64,000 nucleotides of DNA from an uncultured bacterium (GTDB lineage Bacteria; Bacillota_I; Bacilli_A; RF39; UBA660): NCBI GenBank assembly GCA_947646655.1, contig CANSHI010000002.1, forward strand, positions 62,001 through 126,000. The letters are read 5' to 3'. Below are positions 27,506-35,103 of the stretch, piece by piece. Each line of letters starts with the position of its first letter. The first letter of the stretch is position 1. A program made the position numbers and the translations under genes. The notes beneath the pieces are model-generated. The model was not told where the DNA came from. It made no database searches and was given only the letters and a program-made list of their open reading frames with translations.

Positions 27506-28504
27506 ATGGGAAAGCTAAAATATTTAGTGGCGAGAGTCAGAAAGATGAATTTTAAAAATTTTTTTAACACAATCGATGAAGTTCATAAGAAAAGTGGAAA
27601 ATCGAAGATATATGTATTTTTTGATGCCATTGTATGTGGTATAAAGTATCAGGCTGGATATGTCGATTATCAGCTTTTTGAAATGTATAAAATGAATAAG
27701 AGAGAAAGACAGACCGTTATAACAAGGGGAATCAATAATGAAATAAGAAAACAGTGTAACGATTTAAATTCATGTAAATATTTTATAGATAAGACTTTAT
27801 TTAATCAAAAGTTTAGCAAGTATCTTCATAGAGACTGGCTGTACTTAGATGGAAATAATATAAATGATTTTGAGAAGTTTTTAGAAGGTAAAAGAGAAAT
27901 TATCGTCAAGCCTACTAGTGGGACTTGTGGTAAAGGTGTGGATAAGTTAGAGGTTATCAACATAAACAAGAAAGAATTATATGAAAAATTATTAAAGGAA
28001 GAAACTAGACTTGTCGAGGAAGTTGCTACTCAGTGTAAAGAAATTAGTAAAATACATCCAAGCAGTATTAATACTGTAAGAGTTGTGACATTAAAGGGCA
28101 AAGTGGTGGTAGCTCTTCTCAGAATGGGAAATAAAGGGAATGTAGTCGACAATTTTAATCACGAGGGATTAGTTGCTCCGATCGATATAGAAGATGGTAT
28201 AATCAAGTTTGTTGCGATAGATAAGTTACATAACGAATACAGTGAACACCCTTTAACTCATGAAAAAATTGTTGGTTTAAAAATTCCTAAATGGAATGAG
28301 GTAAAAAAGCTTTGTGAAGAGGCCGCAGGTGTTATTTCAGAAGTCGGATATGTCGGATGGGATGTTTGTATAGGTGAAGAAAAAATACTTCTAATAGAAG
28401 GAAATGATTTTCCAGGTCACGATTTATATGGATTACCGCCTCATAGAAATGGGAATGTAGGATTGTTGCCTTTATTTAAGAAGGTTATGGAGGAAGAAAA
28501 ATGA
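27506..28504 (+). CDS. ATP-grasp protein of the sugar-transfer-associated type
   Basis: 332 residues. The N-terminal part is basic and helical; from about residue 130 an ATP-grasp fold is seen: REIIVKPTSGTCGKGV (ATP-binding lysine and glycine-rich loop), LVEEVATQ, SINTVRVVTL and WDVCIGEEKILLIEGNDFPG (metal-binding Glu/Asn). This matches the ATPgrasp_ST family, found near capsule and hexapeptide-transferase genes. It would ligate an acid to an amine or thiol using ATP; substrate unknown. The last codon overlaps rpiB, so the two are coupled, which may just reflect a shared transcript. GTG and ATG choices agree with the ATG at 27506 and GGTGATGG upstream. Confidence 0.78.
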   Translation: MGKLKYLVARVRKMNFKNFFNTIDEVHKKSGKSKIYVFFDAIVCGIKYQAGYVDYQLFEMYKMNKRERQTVITRGINNEIRKQCNDLNSCKYFIDKTLFNQKFSKYLHRDWLYLDGNNINDFEKFLEGKREIIVKPTSGTCGKGVDKLEVININKKELYEKLLKEETRLVEEVATQCKEISKIHPSSINTVRVVTLKGKVVVALLRMGNKGNVVDNFNHEGLVAPIDIEDGIIKFVAIDKLHNEYSEHPLTHEKIVGLKIPKWNEVKKLCEEAAGVISEVGYVGWDVCIGEEKILLIEGNDFPGHDLYGLPPHRNGNVGLLPLFKKVMEEEK

Positions 28505-28956
28505 TAAAATTATTTATTGGAACTGACCATAATGGTGTAGAGTATAAAAAAGAATTGATGAAAATATTAGATGGGGAATTTGAAATTGTAGATTGTAGCC
28601 CAATAAATACTCCGACTGATGATTATCCAGATTTTGCTTTTAGGACTGGAAAATTAGTAGTTGAAAATCCTGGATCTTTTGGAGTTTTAATTTGTGGTAC
28701 AGGTGTTGGCATAAGTATCGCTGCGAATAAAGTTGATGGTGTTAGATGTGCACTTGTTACTAGTGAGAGAGTAAGCAGATTGGCAAGAGCTGATGATGAT
28801 ACGAACATAATAGCTTTAGACAGCATTATTCCTGTACAAGAAGGGTCTGAAATGATAAAAATATTTGTTAGTACACCAGTGAAAACAGAAGAAAAATATC
28901 ATAGAAGAATAAAAAAAATTCTAGATTATGAACGTGGTGAATATAATGAATTATAA
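28501..28956 (+). CDS. rpiB: Ribose-5-phosphate isomerase B (or related RpiB/LacAB sugar-phosphate isomerase)
   Basis: Interconverts ribose 5-phosphate and ribulose 5-phosphate. 151 residues. Family motifs: GTDHNGVEYKKEL, DDYPDFAF, LICGTGVGISIAANKVDGVRCALV with the active-site Cys, and ADDDTNIIALDS. LacA/LacB galactose-6-phosphate isomerases share the fold, but no lac genes are present and B. subtilis ywlF (rpiB) lies in the same neighbourhood, so RpiB is preferred. It overlaps the ATP-grasp gene upstream by 4 bases and the next gene downstream. Confidence 0.92.
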   Translation: MIKLFIGTDHNGVEYKKELMKILDGEFEIVDCSPINTPTDDYPDFAFRTGKLVVENPGSFGVLICGTGVGISIAANKVDGVRCALVTSERVSRLARADDDTNIIALDSIIPVQEGSEMIKIFVSTPVKTEEKYHRRIKKILDYERGEYNEL

Positions 28957-29143
28957 GATGATTGTTTATATATTATCTGTTTTATTTACTTCGTTTGGCA
29001 TGGTGAGTGTCGATTTAAATAGATTTTTTAAACAAGGAAAAGTTGTAGAAGCTAATATTTTTGCTGTTTTGCTCATATTAGCTGTGTCTGAATTAGTTGC
29101 CAGTTTTATAATAAATTTTTTGGAGGTCAGCAGAATACTGTGA
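28946..29143 (+). CDS. ywzB: Small membrane protein YwzB (DUF1146 family)
   Basis: 65 residues, two membrane helices with a basic loop between them. The segment LNRFFKQGKVVEANIFAVLL, followed by a helix ending SFIINFLEV, matches the DUF1146 pattern (LNFEKFFKKNR...AR...LLSIALGYLVANF). B. subtilis ywzB precedes ywmB-murAA-spoIID, and here the gene overlaps spoIID by 4 bases (GTGA), supporting the identification. Function unknown. Start ATG 28946 has GGTGA upstream; a longer frame begins at 28928 inside rpiB. Confidence 0.82.
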   Translation: MNYKMIVYILSVLFTSFGMVSVDLNRFFKQGKVVEANIFAVLLILAVSELVASFIINFLEVSRIL

Positions 29144-30117
29144 ATAAGAATAAAATACTTTTAATGATTCTTGTAGGGATGTTGCCAATTGTAGTAATTA
29201 GTTTCGTATTTAAAAAAAGCGAAGCTAATTTTAATTTGGATCAAGAAAATAAGGAACAAGAAAGTAGTTTAAAAGAAGATTCTGATAATTTGGAATCAGA
29301 AGATAAGCAGTTAAGTATGATACGCGTTTTAGTAAAAGATGAAGCAATAAGTTTGCCACTTGAAGACTATATAGTCGGTGTGGTGGCTGGTGAGATGCCT
29401 GCTAGTTTTAATATCGAAGCTTTAAAAGCTCAGGCTGTTGCGAGTAGGACTTATGCACTTTATAAGAAAAAAACTAATGAAAATGGGGAATATGATCTTA
29501 CAGATAATGTGAATAATCAAGTTTATATTACTGATGCAGATATGCGGAAAAAATGGGGAGACGATTATCAAAAGTATTATGATAAAATTAGACAAGCGGT
29601 TTTAGAAACGACTGGGGAAGTTATAACTTATGAAGGATCGATAATTGAGGCATTTTATTTTGCAATGAGTGCTGGGAATACGCAAGATTCAGTAAGTGTT
29701 TTTAGTGAAAATAGGGACTATTTACAGGGAGTCGAATCTAAATACGATAATGATTCGCTTAGAGATTATGAAAAAGAGCAATCTTTTAGTAAAGAGGAAT
29801 TTAAAAGTAAACTCGGTTTGACTTGTAACGATATTGTAGTAGATAAAATAGATTATAATGAATTTTTATATGTCGATAATATAAGTATTTGTTCAAAAGA
29901 ATTTAAAGGTACTGATTTTAGGAAATTATTAGGTCTTAGAAGTGCTAATTTTAAGGTAGAAGTAGGAGAAGACGTAAGTGTTGTAACAAAGGGATATGGA
30001 CATGGAGTTGGTATGAGCCAATACGGAGCAAATGGTTATGCAAGAAATGGTTATACTTATGAAGATATTTTAAAACATTATTATACGGGAGTAGAAATTA
30101 CAAAGTTAGAAATTTAA
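29140..30117 (+). CDS. spoIID: Stage II sporulation protein D (lytic transglycosylase)
   Basis: Membrane-anchored murein lytic transglycosylase that, with SpoIIM and SpoIIP, drives engulfment of the forespore. 325 residues, GTG start overlapping the ywzB stop, GGAGG upstream. N-terminal membrane helix (about 4-22), an acidic linker, then the SpoIID core: PLEDYIVGVVAGEMPASF with the catalytic Glu, EALKAQAVASRTYAL, IIEAFYFAMSAGNTQ, and the C-terminal GYGHGVGMSQYGANGYA. Next gene is spoIIQ after 95 bases. Confidence 0.95.
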   Translation: MNKNKILLMILVGMLPIVVISFVFKKSEANFNLDQENKEQESSLKEDSDNLESEDKQLSMIRVLVKDEAISLPLEDYIVGVVAGEMPASFNIEALKAQAVASRTYALYKKKTNENGEYDLTDNVNNQVYITDADMRKKWGDDYQKYYDKIRQAVLETTGEVITYEGSIIEAFYFAMSAGNTQDSVSVFSENRDYLQGVESKYDNDSLRDYEKEQSFSKEEFKSKLGLTCNDIVVDKIDYNEFLYVDNISICSKEFKGTDFRKLLGLRSANFKVEVGEDVSVVTKGYGHGVGMSQYGANGYARNGYTYEDILKHYYTGVEITKLEI

Positions 30118-30212
30118 AAAATTTTTAACTTTTTTTTGGTTTACATTATTAAAACATGATATGTATAAATTGAAAATTATTACCCAAAATTGTAGTAGAA
30201 GGGGAAAACATT

Positions 30213-30857
30213 ATGAAAAAAAGAAAATTAAAAAATTGGGTAGTACCTGCATTATACGTTTTTAGTATTACAATAATATTTGTAAGTGTAGTTCTTATTG
30301 GTAGAGTTATGTCAGTTAATTATGAGAAAGCAGCCGATAATAATTATGTACCTGATAGCATTGTGCAAGACAATGAAGCTCCAGTTGTAGAAGTTACTAA
30401 TGATAAAATAGCATATCCATATACTATGGAAGGGGTAGAAGTTGCTAAGAATTTTTACGATAGTAAAGCTAGTGAAGAGGAACAAGTAAAATCTTTGATC
30501 TTTTACAAAAATACATACATGGAAAATACGGGCGTTCTTTATACTAAGGGAGATAGTTCTTTCGAAGTAGTAAGTGTTTTAGATGGAAACGTAACTAGTA
30601 TTACTAAAGATGAGATTTTAGGAAATGTGGTAGAGGTTACTCATTCTACAGAATTAATAACTATTTATCATTGTCTTGGAGAAGTCAATGTAAAAGTTGG
30701 TGACTCTATTAAACAAAATGATGTAATCGGCAAGAGTGGAAAAGTAAATGTCGATTCAGGATATGAAAATGCAATGTTATTTGAAGTAAATTATCAGGGA
30801 AAAATTTTAAATCCTAATGAGTTTTATAAAATGAATGTTAAAGATTTAATTAAGTAG
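30213..30857 (+). CDS. spoIIQ: Stage II sporulation protein Q, degenerate LytM/M23 domain
   Basis: Forespore membrane protein that docks with mother-cell SpoIIIAH to form the engulfment channel. 214 residues: N-terminal membrane helix (about 11-32), linker, then a LytM-like domain from about 120 with GNVVEVTHSTELITIYHCL and KVGDSIKQNDVIGKSGK. The zinc ligands of active M23 peptidases are missing: no HxxxD, and the terminal HxH is replaced in NAMLFEV. B. subtilis SpoIIQ is likewise inactive, whereas clostridial SpoIIQ keeps zinc ligands. The position after spoIID agrees. A clean sigma-F promoter was not found in the 95-base gap. Confidence 0.9.
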   Translation: MKKRKLKNWVVPALYVFSITIIFVSVVLIGRVMSVNYEKAADNNYVPDSIVQDNEAPVVEVTNDKIAYPYTMEGVEVAKNFYDSKASEEEQVKSLIFYKNTYMENTGVLYTKGDSSFEVVSVLDGNVTSITKDEILGNVVEVTHSTELITIYHCLGEVNVKVGDSIKQNDVIGKSGKVNVDSGYENAMLFEVNYQGKILNPNEFYKMNVKDLIK

Positions 30858-30863
30858 GCTTTT

Positions 30864-31415
30864 ATGAAAAGAGAAGAAATATTACTATATATTACAGTAA
30901 ATAAGATCCATATTTATTTAGTAAGCTCCGATTCTTTAAAGATCATCGAAAAAGATACTTCTCTTTTTTTAAAATTAGGAGAAATATCTGATGTCGTGAA
31001 GAGTGGGAAGGTTTTAACAGAAATTCTTTCTAAATTGAATTTTAGTCTCTTTTACTTAAAACCTAATATAACTATTTTGTATAATGATGTGTGTAATGCG
31101 GATGCGAAATATTTATATAGAAGTGCAATTAGGGAATTAAACTTTAATAATGTGTATTTTGTTGCCCTTACAAAATTAGTGAAGGATTACATAAAAAAAA
31201 GAAATGTTGTAATCTTCGATACTAATTATTATACCGATATAGATAGGGGTGAAAAATATATGGATGAGGCTTCTGTGGATAAGGATTCGATTTTAATTGG
31301 CAAAAAAGATGGTGTTCATACTCACTATGCTAATGAAAATATCATATGGACTACATTTAAATCTTATTTTACAAATTTGAGAACTTGTGATAAGATGGAT
31401 GTAGGAGATGATTAG
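30864..31415 (+). CDS. Unknown protein, possibly a degenerate MreB/Mbl-like actin fold
   Basis: 183 residues, no signal or membrane segment. Not recognised with confidence. Its order of segments parallels the first half of MreB/Mbl: two initial strands (ILLYITVNKIHIYLVSS), a helix after VVKSGKVLTEILSKL, then LKPNITILYN followed by a helix and FNNVYFVALTKLV (compare MreB LKPRVLIC...EVYLIEEP), and NVVIFDTNYYTDI where MreB has the phosphate-2 segment VVDIGGGTTE. All nucleotide-binding glycines are absent. In B. subtilis mbl follows spoIIQ-spoIIID, so the position fits. Six bases after spoIIQ and 2 before hpf, so it is co-transcribed. An alternative is an unrelated sporulation protein. Confidence 0.55.
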   Translation: MKREEILLYITVNKIHIYLVSSDSLKIIEKDTSLFLKLGEISDVVKSGKVLTEILSKLNFSLFYLKPNITILYNDVCNADAKYLYRSAIRELNFNNVYFVALTKLVKDYIKKRNVVIFDTNYYTDIDRGEKYMDEASVDKDSILIGKKDGVHTHYANENIIWTTFKSYFTNLRTCDKMDVGDD

Positions 31416-31417
31416 TA

Positions 31418-31948
31418 ATGAATATATCTATTCATGGAGACCACGTAAAGATTACGGAGTCTATTAAGGAGTATGTGGAGACTAAAATAAATAAGTTGTC
31501 TAAGTACTTCGATGCAAATTCGGTTCCAGATGTTATTGTAAAGGTTAGAGTAAGAGGAGTTAAGCAAATTATTGAAGTTACAGTGCCAACTAAACTCTTT
31601 ACGCTTAGAGCTGAGGAAGAACATGAAGATTTATATGCTGCAATCGATTTAGTACAAAAAAAATTGGAAGGACAAATCCGCAAAAACAAGACAAAGTTAG
31701 CAAAAAAATATAGAGATAAAAAGGGTTATGTCATGCTTAATGAGGAAGTGGACTTAGAGAGTGAAGAAAGTTCATCTATAGTTAGACGAAAAGAAGTAGA
31801 ATATAAACCTATGGATGAGGAAGAAGCTATACTTCAAATGGAACTTTCTGAACACGATTTCTTCGTTTTTAAAAATTCAAATGAAAAATGTGTAAGCGTT
31901 GTATATAAAAGAAAAGATGGAACTTTTGGTATAATTAACGCAAGATAA
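31418..31948 (+). CDS. hpf: Ribosome hibernation-promoting factor, long form
   Basis: Dimerises idle 70S ribosomes into 100S particles. 176 residues, the long form: N-terminal S30AE domain (MNISIHGDHVKITESIKEYVETKINKLSKYF, then VTVPTKLFTLRAEEEHEDLYAAIDLV) followed by a linker and the C-terminal dimerisation domain (KPMDEEEAILQMELSEHDFFVFKN...VVYKRKDGTFGII). In B. subtilis the gene (yvyD) precedes secA; here secA follows after the IS remnant, sigma gene and dehydrogenase, so these three look inserted. Confidence 0.96.
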   Translation: MNISIHGDHVKITESIKEYVETKINKLSKYFDANSVPDVIVKVRVRGVKQIIEVTVPTKLFTLRAEEEHEDLYAAIDLVQKKLEGQIRKNKTKLAKKYRDKKGYVMLNEEVDLESEESSSIVRRKEVEYKPMDEEEAILQMELSEHDFFVFKNSNEKCVSVVYKRKDGTFGIINAR

Positions 31949-31978
31949 AGATATGGATCTATTCTGTATCTTTTTCTT
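31947..31978 (+). terminator. Terminator after hpf
   Basis: Eleven-pair stem (31947-31957 with 31963-31973, two G-U pairs), 5-base loop, then a T run. Confidence 0.8.
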
Positions 31979-32101
31979 ATACATAAGTTCTTAAAAGATT
32001 TATAGAGGGTTAAAGTTTTTAATAATTTAAAAATTCCTCTCAAAGTTAAATATTTTAAGAATGTATATATTAAGCTAAATTTACTTTTTTACCAAAATAA
32101 T

Positions 32102-32854
32102 TTTAGATAATGTCTTAGAAAAAGTTAAACATAAGGGAGCAAGTTTATTCCAATTTGCCTGTTGACCAAACAATTTTCTCGGCATAAAGTTACTTTTAGA
32201 TTAGGCATACACGTGATTTGTGTGTGTGTTTTGTATTTGTTTTTTAAAGGAGTCAAGTTTCCAAGGATGAGTCATTGGTGATATATATTTTTTCTTTTCC
32301 TTATTCTCGACAACTTCATCAAAGTCTTTAGAAAATCTTTCGTTTCTAGACAGTTCTTTTAATTGTAATACCTGTTTATCAATTGTAACTAACGTATTTT
32401 ATAGAGTTTCTATTATCGATTTTTCTAGGAGTTAAAATTGTTAGAATATAATTGATTCTTTCATCATTAAGAGATAATATATCTTCTTTAGTTAGTATTT
32501 TGTAGATAAAATCATAAATACTTTAAAATGGCTAAAATTCCAGTCTTGATATTTATTATTATATATTAGTATAATATCTTCGGAGATTGACTTATCGAGT
32601 GTTTTTGAAGGTTTATGTCCACGGTTACCGTGAACAAAACTAGATTTGCTTTTTTTCCTTATATTTGATAATAAGACGATCTATTTGTCTTCTTGATATA
32701 CCGAGCTTTTTACTAGCTCGGTTTTTGTTTCCTTTGTGATCTACTAATTCTTTGATTATTTCATATTTTTCTTGTTCATTCCTTTTTAATTCTATCTTTC
32801 TCATTTTCGTCACCTCGGTGACTTATTTTGCTTCAACTTGAGACATTTTCTAAA
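32102..32854. mobile_element. Decayed, internally deleted insertion sequence (ISNCY/IS1202-like)
   Basis: Near-matching inverted ends TTTAGATAATGTCTTAG (32102-32118) and, on the opposite strand, TTTAGAAAATGTCTCAA (32838-32854) frame a 753-base stretch with a wrecked minus-strand transposase. A complete element of this family is about 1.4-1.7 kb, so about half is lost. No flanking target duplication could be confirmed. This occupies most of the gene-free gap 31949-33006; the remaining edges (31979-32101 and 32855-33006) show no gene. Confidence 0.75.
32200..32804 (-). pseudogene. Transposase remnant, ISNCY/IS1202-like
   Basis: On the minus strand an ATG at 32804 with AGGTGACG upstream opens an N-terminal HTH (EKYEIIKELVDHKGNKNRAS, then KLGISRRQIDRLI) and stops at 32640 after 54 codons. 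In shifted frames the family pieces continue: FVHGNRGHKPS, then DWNFSHFK, later NDERINYILTILTPRKIDN, and near the end YISPMTHPWKLDSFKKQ. These match the start and end of ISNCY-group transposases. The DDE catalytic core between them is deleted, so it cannot be active. Confidence 0.78.
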
Positions 32855-33006
32855 GTTAACACTTTAGTCATTATCATAAATTAATCAGATTTTCACCAAA
32901 ATCAAGATTAAAACAATTGTAAAATTTTTAGAATTATGATAGTATAACAGCCGTTTCAAGAAATTTCTCAAATTATTTAACTTTGAGAAAATATAGAGGG
33001 GAAAAT

Positions 33007-33729
33007 ATGAATACAGAAGAAATATTTATTAATGCTGATGAGTTACCACAACCATTGTCAGATGAGAAATTATACAAACTAGTTCAGGAAGCACATGAAG
33101 GTTCTAAAGAATCTATGAATAAATTGATTACTCACAATATTCTGCTAGTTTTATATGAGGTAAGAAATAAATTTAGGACTGTTAATTATGATAAAAAAGA
33201 ATTAGTTTCAATTGGAATTTTTGGCTTAATAAAAGCAGTTAATACTTTTGATTTATCAAGAAAATTTAAATTTTCAAGTTATGCTGTGAAACTTATAGAT
33301 AACGAAATATTGCAATTTTTAAAAAAGTTAAAAAGAAATCAAAGTATTGATAGTTTAGATGAGGCAATATATCGAAATGAAAATGATACAGAAAGAAAGT
33401 TAAAAGATAAACTAAGTGATAATAATGATTTAGTTGAAAATTATGAAAAAGAAGAAACTAACAGAATTATCAGAAAAGTTGTTGAAAAACTACCGGATTT
33501 GGAAAGAGAAATAATAATGCTTAGCTTTGGATTTTATGATTATAAAATTTATACACAGAGTGAAATAGCTCATAGGTTTAATATTTCTCAATCTAATGTT
33601 TCAAGATTAATAAAAAGAATAGTTAAGAAATTAGGCACAATTATAGAATCTAAAGGAGTAATCAGTCTATATTTTAAACAGGAAGAAGTTGATAGAGAGG
33701 AAGAACTAGAAGAAGTACGAAAATTATAA
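33007..33729 (+). CDS. Sporulation-type RNA polymerase sigma factor, sigma-K/sigma-E-like
   Basis: 240 residues from the ATG at 33007 (AGAGGGG upstream); a TTG 24 bases earlier is less likely. The protein opens ADELPQPLSDEK, like the FPQPLS segment just after the pro-sequence of pro-sigma-K. Region 2 is KELVSIGIFGLIKAVNTFDLSRKFKFSSYAVKLIDNEIL, with LKKLKRNQSIDSLDE following. Region 4 has YTQSEIAHRFNISQSNVSRLIKR. The hydrophobic pro-peptide is absent, as in Clostridioides difficile sigma-K. A charged C-terminal tail extends past region 4. By eye its CG dinucleotides are rarer than in neighbouring core genes. Lies directly after the IS remnant; could also be an accessory paralogue of sigma-E. 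Confidence 0.8.
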   Translation: MNTEEIFINADELPQPLSDEKLYKLVQEAHEGSKESMNKLITHNILLVLYEVRNKFRTVNYDKKELVSIGIFGLIKAVNTFDLSRKFKFSSYAVKLIDNEILQFLKKLKRNQSIDSLDEAIYRNENDTERKLKDKLSDNNDLVENYEKEETNRIIRKVVEKLPDLEREIIMLSFGFYDYKIYTQSEIAHRFNISQSNVSRLIKRIVKKLGTIIESKGVISLYFKQEEVDREEELEEVRKL

Positions 33730-33967
33730 ATAATTTACAATTATTGAAAAATTATGCAAGAGAGCAAACTAAAGAAATGTTAATAAAAATAATAGTAGAA
33801 GAGAGAGCATTTTGATAAAAATTATAAGATAAGCTATTTCATTAAAAAGTCAATAAATGTCATGTTTTGTAAAGTGCAAAAGTTTAATGTTAGAAATAAT
33901 AAAAAGTGTTGTATACTGTAATTATGTAGGAAGGGTCAGTGACTACTGTTTAGAAAGGAGTAATCAT

Positions 33968-34927
33968 TTGAATGATATAGAAACTGTTTCTTGTGTAGGT
34001 TCAGGCGTTATTGGTTATAGCTGGGCATTATATTTTTCATTAAAGGGCTTACATGTAACAGTATATGATATTAGTGAAGATGTTTTGGAGCTTGCAAAGA
34101 AACGAGTACATGAGAGTTTAAAAGCTTTAATTGTAAATGGCGTTGTAAGCGAAGAACAATCTTTTAATGTTGAGAGTGGGATAGTCTATACAACGAGTAT
34201 GGACGAAGCAGTTAAGGATGCTGATTTTATTGTCGAATCCGGACCAGAAAATTATGAAATTAAACATAGTATGGTCGAAGAAATGGAAAAGTATGCAAAA
34301 GATGAAGCAATAATAGCGAGCTCTACTTCTGGTTTGTTAATTACAGAAATAGCAAAGAAAGCTAAACATCCAGAACGTTTTATAGGAGCACATCCATATA
34401 ATCCGCCTCATTTGATACCTTTAGTAGAAATTACTAAGGGAGAAGCTACAAGTGAAGATGTTGTAAAAAGAGCTGTAGATTTTTATAAGTCTATTGGGAA
34501 AGAACCTGTTGTGCTTCAAAAAGAAGCTTTAGGGTTTATATGTAATCGCATACAAATGGCTCTTTATCGCGAAGTTGCCGATTTGGTAACTCGAGGAGTA
34601 TGTACAGTCGAAGATGCCGATAAGGCTGTAACTTATGGACCAGGATTGAGATGGGGTATCATGGGACCATCACTAGTTTTTGAACTCGGTGGTGGAGAAC
34701 ATGGTATAGCTGGGCTACTTCATCATTTGGGACCATCAATAAATTTGTGGCTAGAAGATATGGCTGATTTTAAAAGTTTTCCTGATAATTTTGGAGCAAT
34801 TGTCCAATCAGGCGTAAATGAAGAAATCAAAAATAGACCTAAAGAAATAGGTAACGATAGTAAATCTTTAGCGGAATATCGAGATAAGATGCTAATCGAG
34901 ATGTTGAAGCTTCATGGTAAACTATAG
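33968..34927 (+). CDS. 3-hydroxyacyl-CoA dehydrogenase-family protein (L-gulonate/L-carnitine dehydrogenase type)
   Basis: 319 residues. NAD-binding Rossmann fold at the N-terminus (CVGSGVIGYSWALYF, GxGxxG), then SSTSGLLITEIAK, the catalytic His region GAHPYNPPHLIPLVEI, and a C-terminal helical domain with ALGFICNRIQMALYREV. The HPxNPPHLxPLVE form and the length match the L-gulonate 3-dehydrogenase (lambda-crystallin)/carnitine dehydrogenase branch rather than fatty-acid oxidation enzymes. Start TTG 33968 has AAAGGAG six bases upstream; an extended frame back to 33857 has no family similarity. Monocistronic, with its own terminator. The true substrate is not decidable here. Confidence 0.85.
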   Translation: MNDIETVSCVGSGVIGYSWALYFSLKGLHVTVYDISEDVLELAKKRVHESLKALIVNGVVSEEQSFNVESGIVYTTSMDEAVKDADFIVESGPENYEIKHSMVEEMEKYAKDEAIIASSTSGLLITEIAKKAKHPERFIGAHPYNPPHLIPLVEITKGEATSEDVVKRAVDFYKSIGKEPVVLQKEALGFICNRIQMALYREVADLVTRGVCTVEDADKAVTYGPGLRWGIMGPSLVFELGGGEHGIAGLLHHLGPSINLWLEDMADFKSFPDNFGAIVQSGVNEEIKNRPKEIGNDSKSLAEYRDKMLIEMLKLHGKL

Positions 34928-34936
34928 GGTTAAAAT

Positions 34937-34975
34937 AAGTTCAGACGAGTGATGCACGGATGAACTTTTTTTGTT
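34937..34975 (+). terminator. Terminator after the dehydrogenase gene
   Basis: Stem AAGTTCA (34937-34943) with TGAACTT (34961-34967), loop of 17 bases, then seven T. Confidence 0.8.
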
Positions 34976-35053
34976 TTTAAATAATGTTGACTTTAAAACT
35001 TTAAATAAAGCATAAATTTTAGTGAAGTTTTTGGTAAAAAGGTGTGAGAAAAG

Positions 35054-35082
35054 TTTACATTTTCTTTTAATTTTGTTAAAAT
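35054..35082 (+). promoter_or_regulatory. Promoter of secA
   Basis: TTTACA (35054-35059), a 17-base spacer and TAAAAT (35077-35082), 22 bases before the secA start. Confidence 0.75.
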
Positions 35083-35103
35083 AATGCTATTGGAGGAAGA
35101 AAG

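Noticed and set aside
30118-30212. Sigma-F promoter before spoIIQ (GTATA at about 30165)
   Set aside because: The -35-like GTATA is present but the -10 GG motif at the right spacing is CC. Not convincing.
33730-33860. Small peptide gene after the sigma factor (from a TTG near 33750)
   Set aside because: Only 24 codons, no ribosome binding site, no recognisable family.
33857-33967. N-terminal extension of the dehydrogenase from 33857
   Set aside because: No family similarity, and a good AAAGGAG site is placed for the TTG at 33968, before the Rossmann motif.
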